A stretch of DNA of 64,000 bases from an uncultured Anaerolineales bacterium (GTDB taxonomy: Bacteria; Chloroflexota; Anaerolineae; Anaerolineales; UBA6663). A model generated the notes under the pieces. It was not told the DNA's origin, searched no databases, and saw only the letters and a program-made list of their open reading frames with translations. The translations under genes were made by a program, and so were the position numbers. The stretch's first letter is position 1, and every line of letters begins with the position of its first letter. Of this stretch, positions 1 through 7,816 are shown piece by piece. The stretch lies in assembly GCA_937952305.1 (NCBI GenBank), contig CALFZO010000004.1:23183-87182 (forward strand). The letters are read 5' to 3'.

Positions 1-151
1 CGGCATAGGCATAGCCGCTGGATTGCACTGTTTTCGGGATCGAGGCTGGCATGTCCTTGAGCGTATAGACATCGATCAGAGGGACGAAAGGGAGACGGTC
101 CACTGGCCTTCTTTCGAGCGCGGCTAGGATCCGCTGCCGGCCGGTCATCAT
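1..151 (-). CDS. Uroporphyrinogen decarboxylase (URO-D) family protein, 5' part only
   Basis: Only the first 50 codons lie inside the window; the gene runs off the left edge. The translated start reads MMTGRQRILAALERRPVDRL, followed by PFVPLID. This is the typical opening of URO-D-superfamily proteins, which include heme-pathway decarboxylases and many corrinoid or methyl-transfer enzymes. A GGGAG ribosome site lies 10 nt upstream of the ATG. The gene starts 33 bp after the lacI-type gene stops, on the same strand, so the two are probably cotranscribed. That context favours a catabolic or methyltransferase-like family member over true HemE. The catalytic core is not visible, so the exact reaction cannot be named. 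Confidence 0.6.
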   Translation of the reverse strand, partial: MMTGRQRILAALERRPVDRLPFVPLIDVYTLKDMPASIPKTVQSSGYAYA

Positions 152-184
152 GTTTGGATTACTCCCGGTTCCCGTGGCGGCGGT

Positions 185-1207
185 CTAGCCGATCGGCCGC
201 GTCGAAGAGCGGACGATCAACTCAACCGGCAAGATCTTTCGCACCGGCATCTGAGCCTCTTGTGAGAAGTGCTCCAGCAGCGCTTGCGTGGCCAGTTTGC
301 CTAACTCAGTCACTGGTTGAAAAATGGTGGACAAGGGTGGGGTTGAGGTGCTGGAAAAACTGAGCCCGTCGAAGCCCATCACGGCCACATCGTCCGGCAC
401 CCGGAGCCCTCTCTCCTGGAGGATCTTCAGGACACTCACCGCTCGGTTGTCGTTGAAGGCGAAGATGGCCGTGGGTGGCTCGGGCATTGCCAGCAGGCTG
501 CTGATCGCCTCGCGGATGCCGGCGGGATCATCGGAGGTGTGCCGGAGCAGCCGCTCGTCAAAAGCAATGCCGCGCTCCGTCAGGGCTTGCTGATAGCCGG
601 CCAACCGGTCAGAGTTCTCGGGGTCGAGCGAGACGCGGCCAATGTAAGCAATGCGGCGATGGCCGGCGTCCAGCAGGTGCAGGGTGGCCAGGCGGCCGCC
701 GCCAGCATTGTCAGCCGCGACAAAGGAGACCTGGGGATCTTCGACCCGCTGGCTGACCACAACGAAGGGCATTTCCTGTTGGGTGAGCATGTTGATCTGA
801 CCCGTCAGGTCAACGCCGCCAGCCATCAGGATGATGCCATCTACTTCTTTGGATTGGCAAATGCGCAACAGGCGATCCGGCTGGGCTGCCGAGGCCAGGG
901 TATACAGCACCAAGTTGTAGTCGGCGATCTCTGCCGCATTGGCCGCTCCGCGCAGCTCAGCGAAGTAGAACTCGCTTTTCTGTTGAGTTTCAGTTCGCGA
1001 CAGGCAATAGACCACGCCAATTCTGCGCGTTTCTTTGCGCCGCAGGTTTCGCGCTGCGGCATCCGGAAAATAGCCTAACGCCTTGGCAGCGGCATGAACC
1101 TGCTGCTTCGTGCGTTCAGAGATATCCCCGTAATCGTTCAAGGCCTTGGATACCGTAGACACTGATAGGCCCAAGTGGTCTGCCAAGTCCTTGATCGTGA
1201 TCGCCAT
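185..1207 (-). CDS. LacI/GalR-family transcriptional regulator
   Basis: A 340-residue repressor of normal LacI-family length. Residues 4-50 form the LacI helix-turn-helix (TIKDLADHLGLSVSTVSKAL) and the hinge helix includes AARNLRR. From about residue 60 a periplasmic-binding-protein-like sugar domain follows (RRIGVVY, later DDVAVMGFDG and a PPLSTI segment close to the C-terminus). It probably controls the adjacent sugar genes: the URO-D-like gene downstream and perhaps the FGGY kinase at 1714. Two perfect palindromes at 1218-1245 lie just upstream of its start codon over its own leader, so autorepression is likely. The inducer cannot be read from the sequence. Confidence 0.93.
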   Translation of the reverse strand: MAITIKDLADHLGLSVSTVSKALNDYGDISERTKQQVHAAAKALGYFPDAAARNLRRKETRRIGVVYCLSRTETQQKSEFYFAELRGAANAAEIADYNLVLYTLASAAQPDRLLRICQSKEVDGIILMAGGVDLTGQINMLTQQEMPFVVVSQRVEDPQVSFVAADNAGGGRLATLHLLDAGHRRIAYIGRVSLDPENSDRLAGYQQALTERGIAFDERLLRHTSDDPAGIREAISSLLAMPEPPTAIFAFNDNRAVSVLKILQERGLRVPDDVAVMGFDGLSFSSTSTPPLSTIFQPVTELGKLATQALLEHFSQEAQMPVRKILPVELIVRSSTRPIG

Positions 1208-1217
1208 CGTGGCTTCT

Positions 1218-1245
1218 CTAAAACGTTTTAGCTAAATCGATTTAG
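1218..1245. promoter_or_regulatory. Two abutting LacI-type operators
   Basis: CTAAAACGTTTTAG (1218-1231) and CTAAATCGATTTAG (1232-1245) are two perfect 14-bp palindromes with a central CG, placed end to end. This is the classic LacI/GalR operator shape. They begin 11 bp upstream of the repressor start codon, so binding would block its ribosome site or promoter. Centre-to-centre spacing is 14 bp, about 1.3 helical turns. Confidence 0.85.
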
Positions 1246-1713
1246 TAAGAAGTTAGCACGATTCCATCCTTCGAGTCAATACATTGCTTGTTATCTGTTG
1301 GACGACAAAACTTTATGGAGTACTGCTCGGCCCGTTTTTCGCGAACAGCCGGGCCGAGCAGTTGTGTTAAACGGGCCGTCACTTACGGGACGCTACGCTT
1401 TTCCTACGGTTCTGGTCTTGGTCTCTTTTTTATTCACGCCTTTGAATTATAATACGTCGACTGATTAGCCCAGGGAGCGACAGCCGCATGGGCGACGGCT
1501 TGAGAGAAGTGTGCTGATGCGGGGCATACGCATTTGCCTTGCCCTCCGGCGAGGCGCGCCCTGCCTGAGCTCGGCAACCCAATCTCACCGCTTCTGCTGG
1601 CAAGGCGGCCCGGGCCAGGCCGCACCGTTGGATTGACCCACCTGCGTCACTCGCCCGCTGACGGACCGGTTGTCGAAATCAGCCCGAGCCCGGGCGCATA
1701 GGTAGAGGCCTCT
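1246..1713. other. Intergenic region between lacI-type regulator and FGGY kinase
   Basis: No supported gene is seen in these 468 bp. It holds an AT-richer stretch next to the operators, a perfect 12-bp inverted repeat (1323-1334 with 1350-1361, 15-nt loop, no T-tract), and a perfect TATAAT at 1448-1453 on the plus strand with no good -35. If that is the kinase promoter, the mRNA has a GC-rich leader of about 250 nt (1460-1713). I could not match the leader to a known riboswitch. Confidence 0.5.
1448..1453 (+). promoter_or_regulatory. Candidate -10 box (TATAAT) for the FGGY kinase
   Basis: This is a perfect TATAAT in an AT-rich patch of an otherwise GC-rich intergenic region. At 17-bp spacing the -35 position reads CTTTTT, which is poor, and there is no TG extension. 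The kinase start codon is about 260 bp downstream. Call it tentative. Confidence 0.35.
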
Positions 1714-3231
1714 ATGGGAGACGGACCCTACGTGCTTGGCATTGATCAAGGCACCAGTGGCACCCGCGCCCTGGTTCTGGACCGCGAGGGCCGGGTGCAC
1801 GGCTATGGCTATCGGCCGCTCGCCCGTCTTTATCCCCGGCCAGACTGGGTTGAGCAGGACCCCGCTGCTGTCACGCACAGCCTGCGCGAGGCCATGGCCC
1901 AGGCCTTGGCCGAGGCCGGCGCCCATCCAGCTGATTTCGCAGCCTGCGGGATTGCCTGTCAGCGCAATACCGATTTCGCTTGGGATGCGCAGACGGGCCA
2001 CCCACTAGCCAACGCCATCACCTGGCAGGATCTACGCACGCTGCACCTCCTCGGCGAGCTGGCCGACTGGCCGCTTGCCCTGGAGGCGCGCCATCGACTG
2101 GGCCAAGCACCAGGGCCTTTCAGTTCCGCCTTGCATCTCGCGTGGCGGTTTCGCGAAGAGGCGGCCGTCAAGGCGGCGGCCGCCGCCGGGCGCTTGCGGC
2201 TGGGTCTTTCAGCCGCCTGGCTCCTGAGCGCCCTCGGCCGGCCGGCCGCGCACCAGATGGACTACACCTTGGTTCAAGCCATGGGCCTCTACGACTTCCG
2301 CGCCCGTGACTATTGGGAGGCTTGGCTCCAGTGGTTGGGAGTACCCCGCGCGGCGCTGCCCACGCCCACACCCACCATTAACGACTTTGGGGTGCTCCGC
2401 GTCACCGGCCTTGACGGAGCGGAGGCGGCCGTGCCCGTGCTGGCCATGATCGGCGACCAGCAAGGCGCGCTGTTCGGCTACGACTGCCGCCGCCCGGGTG
2501 ACGCCGAGTGCACGCACGGCACCGCCTCGTTCGTAGATGTCTGCCTCGGGGCCAAGGCCCCTGAGCAAGCCAAGCTCAACGTCTTCTTCGCCTGGGTGCT
2601 GGGAACCAAGGCCACGTATTGCCTTGAAGCCGACATGACCGTTACCGGCGCAGCCGTGCGGTGGATGTGCGAAAGCGCCCGGCTGCTGGAAGGCGACGAA
2701 GAGTTAGGCCTTCTGGCCGCCTCCGTGCCTGACACAGGCGGCGTGTATTTTGTCCCGGCCTTCACCGGCCTCAACGTACCTGACAACGACTCGGCGGCCC
2801 GTGGAACCCTCTTGGGGCTGGCGCTGGGCAGCACCCGCGGCCACATTGCGCGCGCTTTCCTCGAAGCCATTGGCTACCAGACCCGGGCCGTCCTCGAGGC
2901 CATCGCGGCTGAGACCGGCCAGCGTGTGGAACGTCTATCGGTCGGAGGCGGCCTGGCGAGCAACGATGAAGCCTGTCAGATCCAGGCGGACTTGGCCGGT
3001 GTGCCGGTGGTGCGGCCGGCCTTCAATCAGATGACGGCCCGCGCCGCTGCACTGCTAGCAGGTTTGGGAGCAGGCCTCTGGCGCAACCTGGATGACCTTC
3101 CCGAGCTGCCCGCTGAACACCGCCTTTTTGAGCCGCGGCTCAGCGCTGAGCGCCGCGACGCGGGATACACTGACTGGCAAAGAGCCGTGAGCCTGGCCCG
3201 CAGTTGGGGGCGAGCCAAGCAATCAGGCTAG
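1714..3231 (+). CDS. FGGY-family carbohydrate kinase (glycerol kinase-like)
   Basis: A 505-residue FGGY kinase that phosphorylates a sugar or polyol with ATP. The N-terminal phosphate loop is DQGTSGTRA (residues 9-17). ACQRNTDFAWD and NAITWQDLR correspond to the QRE.T and IVWQDRR segments of glycerol kinase. The C-terminal ATPase half holds AFTGLNVPDNDSAARG, HIARAFLEAIGYQTR and the FGGY-signature-like VGGGLASND. Resemblance is closest to glycerol kinases, but the usual QRE is QRN, so a different polyol or a keto-sugar is possible. An AGAGG site sits just ahead of the ATG. The LacI-type regulator diverges from it, suggesting shared control. Confidence 0.88.
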   Translation: MGDGPYVLGIDQGTSGTRALVLDREGRVHGYGYRPLARLYPRPDWVEQDPAAVTHSLREAMAQALAEAGAHPADFAACGIACQRNTDFAWDAQTGHPLANAITWQDLRTLHLLGELADWPLALEARHRLGQAPGPFSSALHLAWRFREEAAVKAAAAAGRLRLGLSAAWLLSALGRPAAHQMDYTLVQAMGLYDFRARDYWEAWLQWLGVPRAALPTPTPTINDFGVLRVTGLDGAEAAVPVLAMIGDQQGALFGYDCRRPGDAECTHGTASFVDVCLGAKAPEQAKLNVFFAWVLGTKATYCLEADMTVTGAAVRWMCESARLLEGDEELGLLAASVPDTGGVYFVPAFTGLNVPDNDSAARGTLLGLALGSTRGHIARAFLEAIGYQTRAVLEAIAAETGQRVERLSVGGGLASNDEACQIQADLAGVPVVRPAFNQMTARAAALLAGLGAGLWRNLDDLPELPAEHRLFEPRLSAERRDAGYTDWQRAVSLARSWGRAKQSG

Positions 3232-3251
3232 AGCAAGTCCGCTGGCGCTGA

Positions 3252-3343
3252 CGTCACCCCGGCCCCGGCTCCCCACTGCGCTTCGCTGCGAGGGCCATGT
3301 TTCGCCGGAATGACCGAGCGTAAGTCAGATCGGGAACCGCTTT
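3252..3343 (+). repeat. Dispersed palindromic repeat, copy A
   Basis: About 92 bp nearly matched by 40251-40343, with most positions identical by eye. Outer ends form an inverted pair (CGTCACCCCGGC against GCCGGAATGACCG), and a GGCTCCCC.../...GAGGGCC pair sits inside, so the element can fold as a stem-loop. It lies between two convergent genes (FGGY kinase and gamma-glutamyltransferase), a typical place for REP/MITE-like elements. No coding capacity is visible. Confidence 0.75.
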
Positions 3344-3403
3344 GGGGCACAAGCCTGGGGCTGGCGCGGATAGGCGCGCAGTTGGCCGCCGCGCTGAGGC
3401 GCG

Positions 3404-5047
3404 TCAAAAACCCAGCGCGCAGCCGTCGGCGCGCGGATCGCTGCCGCCCCACAGCACGCCGTTCGGGTCACGGCGGATGATCTGACCGCGGCCGAAAGCG
3501 GCGCGCGCGTAGCCGCCGATCTCGGCGCGCAGCGGATGGCCGCGCTGGCGCAGGCTGTCTACCAGGTCCGCCGGCAGGCCGGCCTCCAGCAGTACTGTGC
3601 CGCCGGCGCGGCCCTCCTCGATACAGAAGCGCGGCCGGTCCAGCGCCGCCTGCGGGTCCAGGCCGTCGTCGGCCAGACCCACCACGACCTGCACATGTCC
3701 TTGCGGCTGCATGAAGCCGCCCATCACACCGAACGGGCCGTAGAGCGAACCGTCGGCGCGCGTGAGCAGGCCCGGGATGATGGTGTGGTAGGGGCGCTTG
3801 CCGGGCCGCAGTGCGTTGGGATGCCCCGGGTCCAGCGAGAAGTTGTGGCCGCGGTTCTGCAGCGTGAAGCCCCAGGATTGGCCGGCCTCATCCTCGGGCA
3901 CGAGGCCGGTGCCGAAGCCCATGTAGTTGCTGTTGATCAGCGAGCAGGCGTTGCCCTGGCCATCCACGGCGCACAGGTACACGGTGCCAGACGCCGCCAC
4001 CGGGGCGCCGCGCTGGATCTCCAGGCTGGCGTGCCCCCGATCGATCAGGCGGCGTCGTTCGGCGGCATAGCGCGCGGACAACAGCGCCTCCAGCGGGATA
4101 TCCGTGAACGCGGGATCGGCCACATACCAACGCGCGTCGGCGAAGGCCGCGCGCAGTGCCTCGATCAACAGATGCCAGCGTTCCGGGCTGAACGGCGCCA
4201 GCGGGGCGAGGTCATAACCGGAAAGGATGTTCAGCGCCAGCAGGGCGGTCACGCCCTGGCCGTTGGGCGGGCACTCCCACACCCGCAGCCCGCGATAGGC
4301 CACGCTCAGCGGCGTTTCCCAGGTGGACGTGTGCGCGGCCAGGTCGGTCTCGCTCAGGCAGCCGCCGGCCGCCTGCACGCGCCGGGCGATGGCGCGCGCC
4401 AGCGCGCCCTGGTAGAACGCGGCGGCGCCGCCCTCGGCCACAGCCCGCAGCGTGCGGGCCAGGCCCGGGTTGTGGAAGATCTCGCCGGCCCGCGGCGCGC
4501 GGCCGTCCACAGTGAGCGCCGCGCCGCCCGGGGTCTGCGCCAGGCGGGCGGCCGAGCGGCCCCAGAAGTGGCTGGTGAGAGGCGCCACTGGGAAGCCCGC
4601 TTCCGCCAGGTGGATGGCGGGAGCCAACACTTCCGCCAGCGGCCGGGTGCCATGCCGGGCGATCAGGTCGCACCAGGCGGCGCAGGCGCCGGGGATTGTG
4701 ACTGTGTGGGCGTGGTAGGGGTCGGCGAAATCCCCGCCGGCGGCCAGGCCCTGCCTCTGGATCAGTTCGATGGATAGGCCGGCCGGCGCCCGGCCGGAGC
4801 CATTCAGGGCAGTCACAGCGCCCGTCGCGGCGTCGAAGTACAAGGCGAAACAATCCCCGCCGATGCCCGTGGAAGTCGGCTCGGTGACGTTCAGGGCGGC
4901 GGCCATGGCCACGGCGGCGTCGGCGGCGTTGCCGCCTCGCATGAGCAGGGCGAGGCCGGCCTGGGAGGCCAGCGGCTGGCTGCTGGCCGTCATCCCGCGG
5001 CGGGCGAGGACGGGGGAACGGTAGGAAGCGAAAATCGGTTCGAGCAT
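3404..5047 (-). CDS. Gamma-glutamyltransferase (GGT) family protein
   Basis: A 547-residue Ntn-hydrolase of the GGT family, which cleaves or transfers gamma-glutamyl groups and matures by self-cleavage before a threonine. The large-subunit part has GGNAADAAVA (about 38-47) and GIGGDCFALY (61-70). The small subunit probably starts at Thr355 in SGTVYL, followed by GNACSLINSNYMGFGTG (365-381) and a GVMGGFMQPQGHVQ segment near the C-terminus. No signal peptide is evident, so it may be cytosolic, closer to GGT-like acylases or hydrolases than to secreted GGT. No Shine-Dalgarno is seen before the ATG. It diverges from the amino-acid importer operon, whose promoter lies in the gap between them. Confidence 0.9.
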   Translation of the reverse strand: MLEPIFASYRSPVLARRGMTASSQPLASQAGLALLMRGGNAADAAVAMAAALNVTEPTSTGIGGDCFALYFDAATGAVTALNGSGRAPAGLSIELIQRQGLAAGGDFADPYHAHTVTIPGACAAWCDLIARHGTRPLAEVLAPAIHLAEAGFPVAPLTSHFWGRSAARLAQTPGGAALTVDGRAPRAGEIFHNPGLARTLRAVAEGGAAAFYQGALARAIARRVQAAGGCLSETDLAAHTSTWETPLSVAYRGLRVWECPPNGQGVTALLALNILSGYDLAPLAPFSPERWHLLIEALRAAFADARWYVADPAFTDIPLEALLSARYAAERRRLIDRGHASLEIQRGAPVAASGTVYLCAVDGQGNACSLINSNYMGFGTGLVPEDEAGQSWGFTLQNRGHNFSLDPGHPNALRPGKRPYHTIIPGLLTRADGSLYGPFGVMGGFMQPQGHVQVVVGLADDGLDPQAALDRPRFCIEEGRAGGTVLLEAGLPADLVDSLRQRGHPLRAEIGGYARAAFGRGQIIRRDPNGVLWGGSDPRADGCALGF

Positions 5048-5190
5048 GGTGATTGAGCCATACCTGGCGGCTCGCCGGCGACCACAGCCGCCGGGGTGGC
5101 GGGACCAGACGGGCCGGCCCCAGTGTACGCGCCCGCCGGGGGGCGGTCAACGGCCCCGGTCGGGGTATGGGAATTGGGGGGTTCTGGCCC

Positions 5191-5219
5191 TTGCCGATTC
5201 GCAGGAGTGCGAGGATAAT
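5191..5219 (+). promoter_or_regulatory. Sigma70-type promoter for the branched-chain amino-acid importer operon
   Basis: TTGCCG (5191-5196), a 17-bp spacer, then GATAAT (5214-5219). Transcription should start near 5226 and give a leader of about 128 nt before the binding-protein ATG. The leader contains an AAGGAGG at 5258-5264 that precedes no convincing ORF. Confidence 0.6.
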
Positions 5220-5353
5220 CAGCCCCACTTTTAGCTTTCCCAGCCAACCACAATTTAAGGAGGTGCTATCGCGGTAGCTCACAGCCGTGCCCGCTCTGAG
5301 TTTGTTTCAGCACAACTCATGGATGGACCGACCAATTCTAGGAGAAGAAGATA

Positions 5354-6568
5354 ATGAAACGCACGTCCTACGTTTTCTCGGCGATCATTATCGCCAGCTT
5401 GGTCCTGGCGGCCTGCGCCCCCGCCGCCACGCAGGCGCCCGCCGGCCCGGCGACCGTGAAAGTCTACTCCAGCCTGCCGCTGACTGGTTCCAGCGCTGGC
5501 CAGACGACCACGATTGTTAACGCCATCAATCTGGCCATTGAGCAGCAGACCGACGGTGGCCTGGTGTGTGAAGGCAAGATCAAGATCGAGTACGAGTCGC
5601 TGGACGACGCCACCGCCGCGGCCGGCCAGTGGGATGCGGCCAAGGAGCAGGAGAACGCCAACAAGGCTGTGGCTGACCCGACCACCGTGGCCTACATCGG
5701 CACGTTCAACTCCGGCGCGGCCCGCGTCTCCATCCCGATCCTGAACCAGGCCGGCATCGTCATGGTCAGCCCGGCCAACACCGCCGACGACCTGACCGCT
5801 GGCGCCGACACGGCCAAGTACTACCCGACCGGCAAGCGCAACTACACGCGCGTGGTCGCTCGCGACGCCTTCCAGGGCGCGTTCGCCGCGCGCTGGGCCG
5901 CCAAGCTGGGCGCCAAGAACGTCTACATCCTGGACGACACCCAGATCTACGGCAAGGGCGTGGCCGACCAGTTCGAGTCCAACACGGCCGCCAACGGCCT
6001 GACCGTGGTCGGGCGCGACGGCATCGACGGCAAGGCCGCCGACTATAAGGCCCTGGCCACCAAGATCGCCGGCACCAACCCGGACCTGATCTACTACGGC
6101 GGCATCACCCAGAACAACGCCGGCCAGCTGCTCAAGGACATCCGCGCCGCCGGCATCACGGCCATGTTCATGGGCCCGGACGGCATCCTGGAGAGCGCCT
6201 TCATCGAAGCCGCCGGCGCCGACGTGGCCGAGGGCGTGTACGGCACGATCGCCGGCAACCCGCGCGCCAAGCTGCCGCCGGCCGGCCAGAAGTTCTACAC
6301 GGACTACCAGGCCAAGTTCAACAGCGAGCCGGAAGCCTACGCCATCTATGGGTATGAGGCCGCCAGCGTGGTGATCAAGGGCATCAGCACCGCCTGCTCC
6401 ACGGACAAGGCCGCCGTCCTGGATGCGGTCTTCGCCACCAAGAACTTCGCCGGTGTGCTCGGCACCTGGTCGTTTGACGCCAACGGCGACACCGACCTGG
6501 TGGCCATGCTCGGCAATGTGGTCAAGGGCGGCAAGTGGGAAGAGGCTCCGGCCGACATCCTGCCGTAA
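5354..6568 (+). CDS. livJ: Branched-chain amino-acid ABC transporter, substrate-binding lipoprotein
   Basis: A 404-residue type I periplasmic-binding protein of the LivJ/LivK (Peripla_BP_6) family. It starts with a lipoprotein signal peptide whose lipobox is LAAC (Cys21), so the mature protein is tethered to the outer face of the membrane. VKVYSSLPLTGSSAGQ and NAINLAIEQQ are the classic family opening, with later VAYIGTFNSGAA, VSPANTADDLT and AIYGYEAASVVI. An AGGAGAAGAAG ribosome site precedes the ATG. It is the first gene of a livJHMGF-order cluster. The substrate may be leucine, isoleucine and valine, but the family also includes amide, urea and aromatic binders. Confidence 0.93.
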   Translation: MKRTSYVFSAIIIASLVLAACAPAATQAPAGPATVKVYSSLPLTGSSAGQTTTIVNAINLAIEQQTDGGLVCEGKIKIEYESLDDATAAAGQWDAAKEQENANKAVADPTTVAYIGTFNSGAARVSIPILNQAGIVMVSPANTADDLTAGADTAKYYPTGKRNYTRVVARDAFQGAFAARWAAKLGAKNVYILDDTQIYGKGVADQFESNTAANGLTVVGRDGIDGKAADYKALATKIAGTNPDLIYYGGITQNNAGQLLKDIRAAGITAMFMGPDGILESAFIEAAGADVAEGVYGTIAGNPRAKLPPAGQKFYTDYQAKFNSEPEAYAIYGYEAASVVIKGISTACSTDKAAVLDAVFATKNFAGVLGTWSFDANGDTDLVAMLGNVVKGGKWEEAPADILP

Positions 6569-6627
6569 CGACCAAGTTGTCTAGCCCGCGATGCTGCCTT
6601 TCTGGTAGCCAAGCCTAGGTGAGAAAG

Positions 6628-6663
6628 AAGAGGGAGTGAAGTGATCCCACTTTGCTCCCTCTT
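6628..6663 (+). terminator. Stem-loop between binding protein and permeases (partial terminator/mRNA stabiliser)
   Basis: AAGAGGGAG (6628-6636) pairs with CTCCCTCTT (6655-6663) and AAGTG (6639-6643) with CACTT (6648-6652), closed by an ATCC loop. The 3' side has only a weak CGTCTAT tail, so read-through is expected. Such hairpins commonly make binding proteins more abundant than their permeases. Confidence 0.6.
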
Positions 6664-6700
6664 CGTCTATCCGCCGGTCGGCCGTGTCCTTCGGTGAGTT

Positions 6701-7816
6701 ATGCCACAATTCTCCCCTGCTACCCAACGTCTGCTGAGAACGCTGCTCGGGGTCGCCGTCATCTACCTGGCTTTGATCCTGGGCCAGCCGGCCGGCCTGG
6801 ATCTGGTGCGCATTGTCGATGATATCCGCACCACCCCCACGAATATCGTCCAGCAACTGATCATCGGCCTGTCTAACGGCGCCATCATCGTCATCATCGC
6901 CTTGGGCTACACTTTGGTGTACGGCATTATCGAGCTTGTGAATTTTGCCCACGGCGAAGTCTTCATGTTGGGCGCCTTCACGGCGCTGCTGGCGCTCTCG
7001 CTCTTCACCAGCACCACGGCCGCCGGCGGCCTGACCGCGCCGCTGTGGGCGGCTCTGCTGGGCTTCATCCCGGCCATGCTGGTGTGCGGCCTGCTGAATG
7101 CCGGCATCGAGCGCCTGGCCTATCGTCGGCTGCGCAACTCGCCCAAGCTGGCGGTGCTGATCAGCGCCATCGGCATGTCCTTCATCTTGCAGAACGTCGG
7201 TCTGCAGCTGGGCGCCTTCGGCAAGCTCACCCAGGTGGGGCCGCAGTTTGAGTTCCTGCGCGTGCTCGGCTCCAACAACGCCGCCCCCAAGAGCTTTCCG
7301 GTCGTGCTCAGCACCGAAAACCTGCTGGGCGACTTTATCATCCGCGTCACCGCCGCCGACCTGCTGGTGATGGGCACGGCCCTGGTGCTGATGCTGGCCC
7401 TCAACTGGTTCGTGCAGAACACGCGCCTGGGCAAGGCCATGCGCGCCACCGCCCAGAACCGGGATGCGGCGGCCATGATGGGCATCAACGTAGACCAGAT
7501 CATCGCCCTGACCTTCCTGATCGGCGGCGCCCTGGCCGGCGCGGCCGGCATGATGTTCGGCCTGTACAACGGCACGGCCGTCTTCACCATGGGCTTCACG
7601 GCCGGGCTGCGCTCGTTCACGGCCGCCGTGCTGGGCGGCATCGGCAACATCCGCGGCGCCGCCCTGGGCGGGGTGCTGATCGGCCTGCTGGCCGCCTTCA
7701 GCGACCAGTATCTGGCCGTGCGCTGGACCAACGCCTGGGTGTTCCTGATCCTGGTGCTGGTGCTGCTCTTCCGGCCCACCGGCCTGCTGGGGCAGGAGTC
7801 TGGAGACAAAGCCTGA
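6701..7816 (+). CDS. livH: Branched-chain amino-acid ABC transporter permease LivH
   Basis: A 371-residue inner-membrane permease, longer than typical LivH (about 290-310) because of an N-terminal extension with an extra hydrophobic segment (residues 9-25). LivH core features are QQLIIGLSNGAIIVIIALGYTLVYGI, ELVNFAHGEVFMLGAF, the coupling-helix region RLGKAMRATAQNRDAAAMMGI (the EAA-like loop that contacts LivG/LivF), and AVLGGIGNIRGAALGG. Its stop overlaps the livM start by one base (TGATG), indicating translational coupling. Together with LivM it forms the transmembrane channel. Confidence 0.93.
   Translation: MPQFSPATQRLLRTLLGVAVIYLALILGQPAGLDLVRIVDDIRTTPTNIVQQLIIGLSNGAIIVIIALGYTLVYGIIELVNFAHGEVFMLGAFTALLALSLFTSTTAAGGLTAPLWAALLGFIPAMLVCGLLNAGIERLAYRRLRNSPKLAVLISAIGMSFILQNVGLQLGAFGKLTQVGPQFEFLRVLGSNNAAPKSFPVVLSTENLLGDFIIRVTAADLLVMGTALVLMLALNWFVQNTRLGKAMRATAQNRDAAAMMGINVDQIIALTFLIGGALAGAAGMMFGLYNGTAVFTMGFTAGLRSFTAAVLGGIGNIRGAALGGVLIGLLAAFSDQYLAVRWTNAWVFLILVLVLLFRPTGLLGQESGDKA

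Noticed and set aside
5258..5353. AAGGAGG in the importer leader with a following GTG (5287) as a leader peptide
   Set aside because: The frame runs into the binding-protein gene in another frame without a plausible peptide, and spacing from AAGGAGG to GTG is too long.
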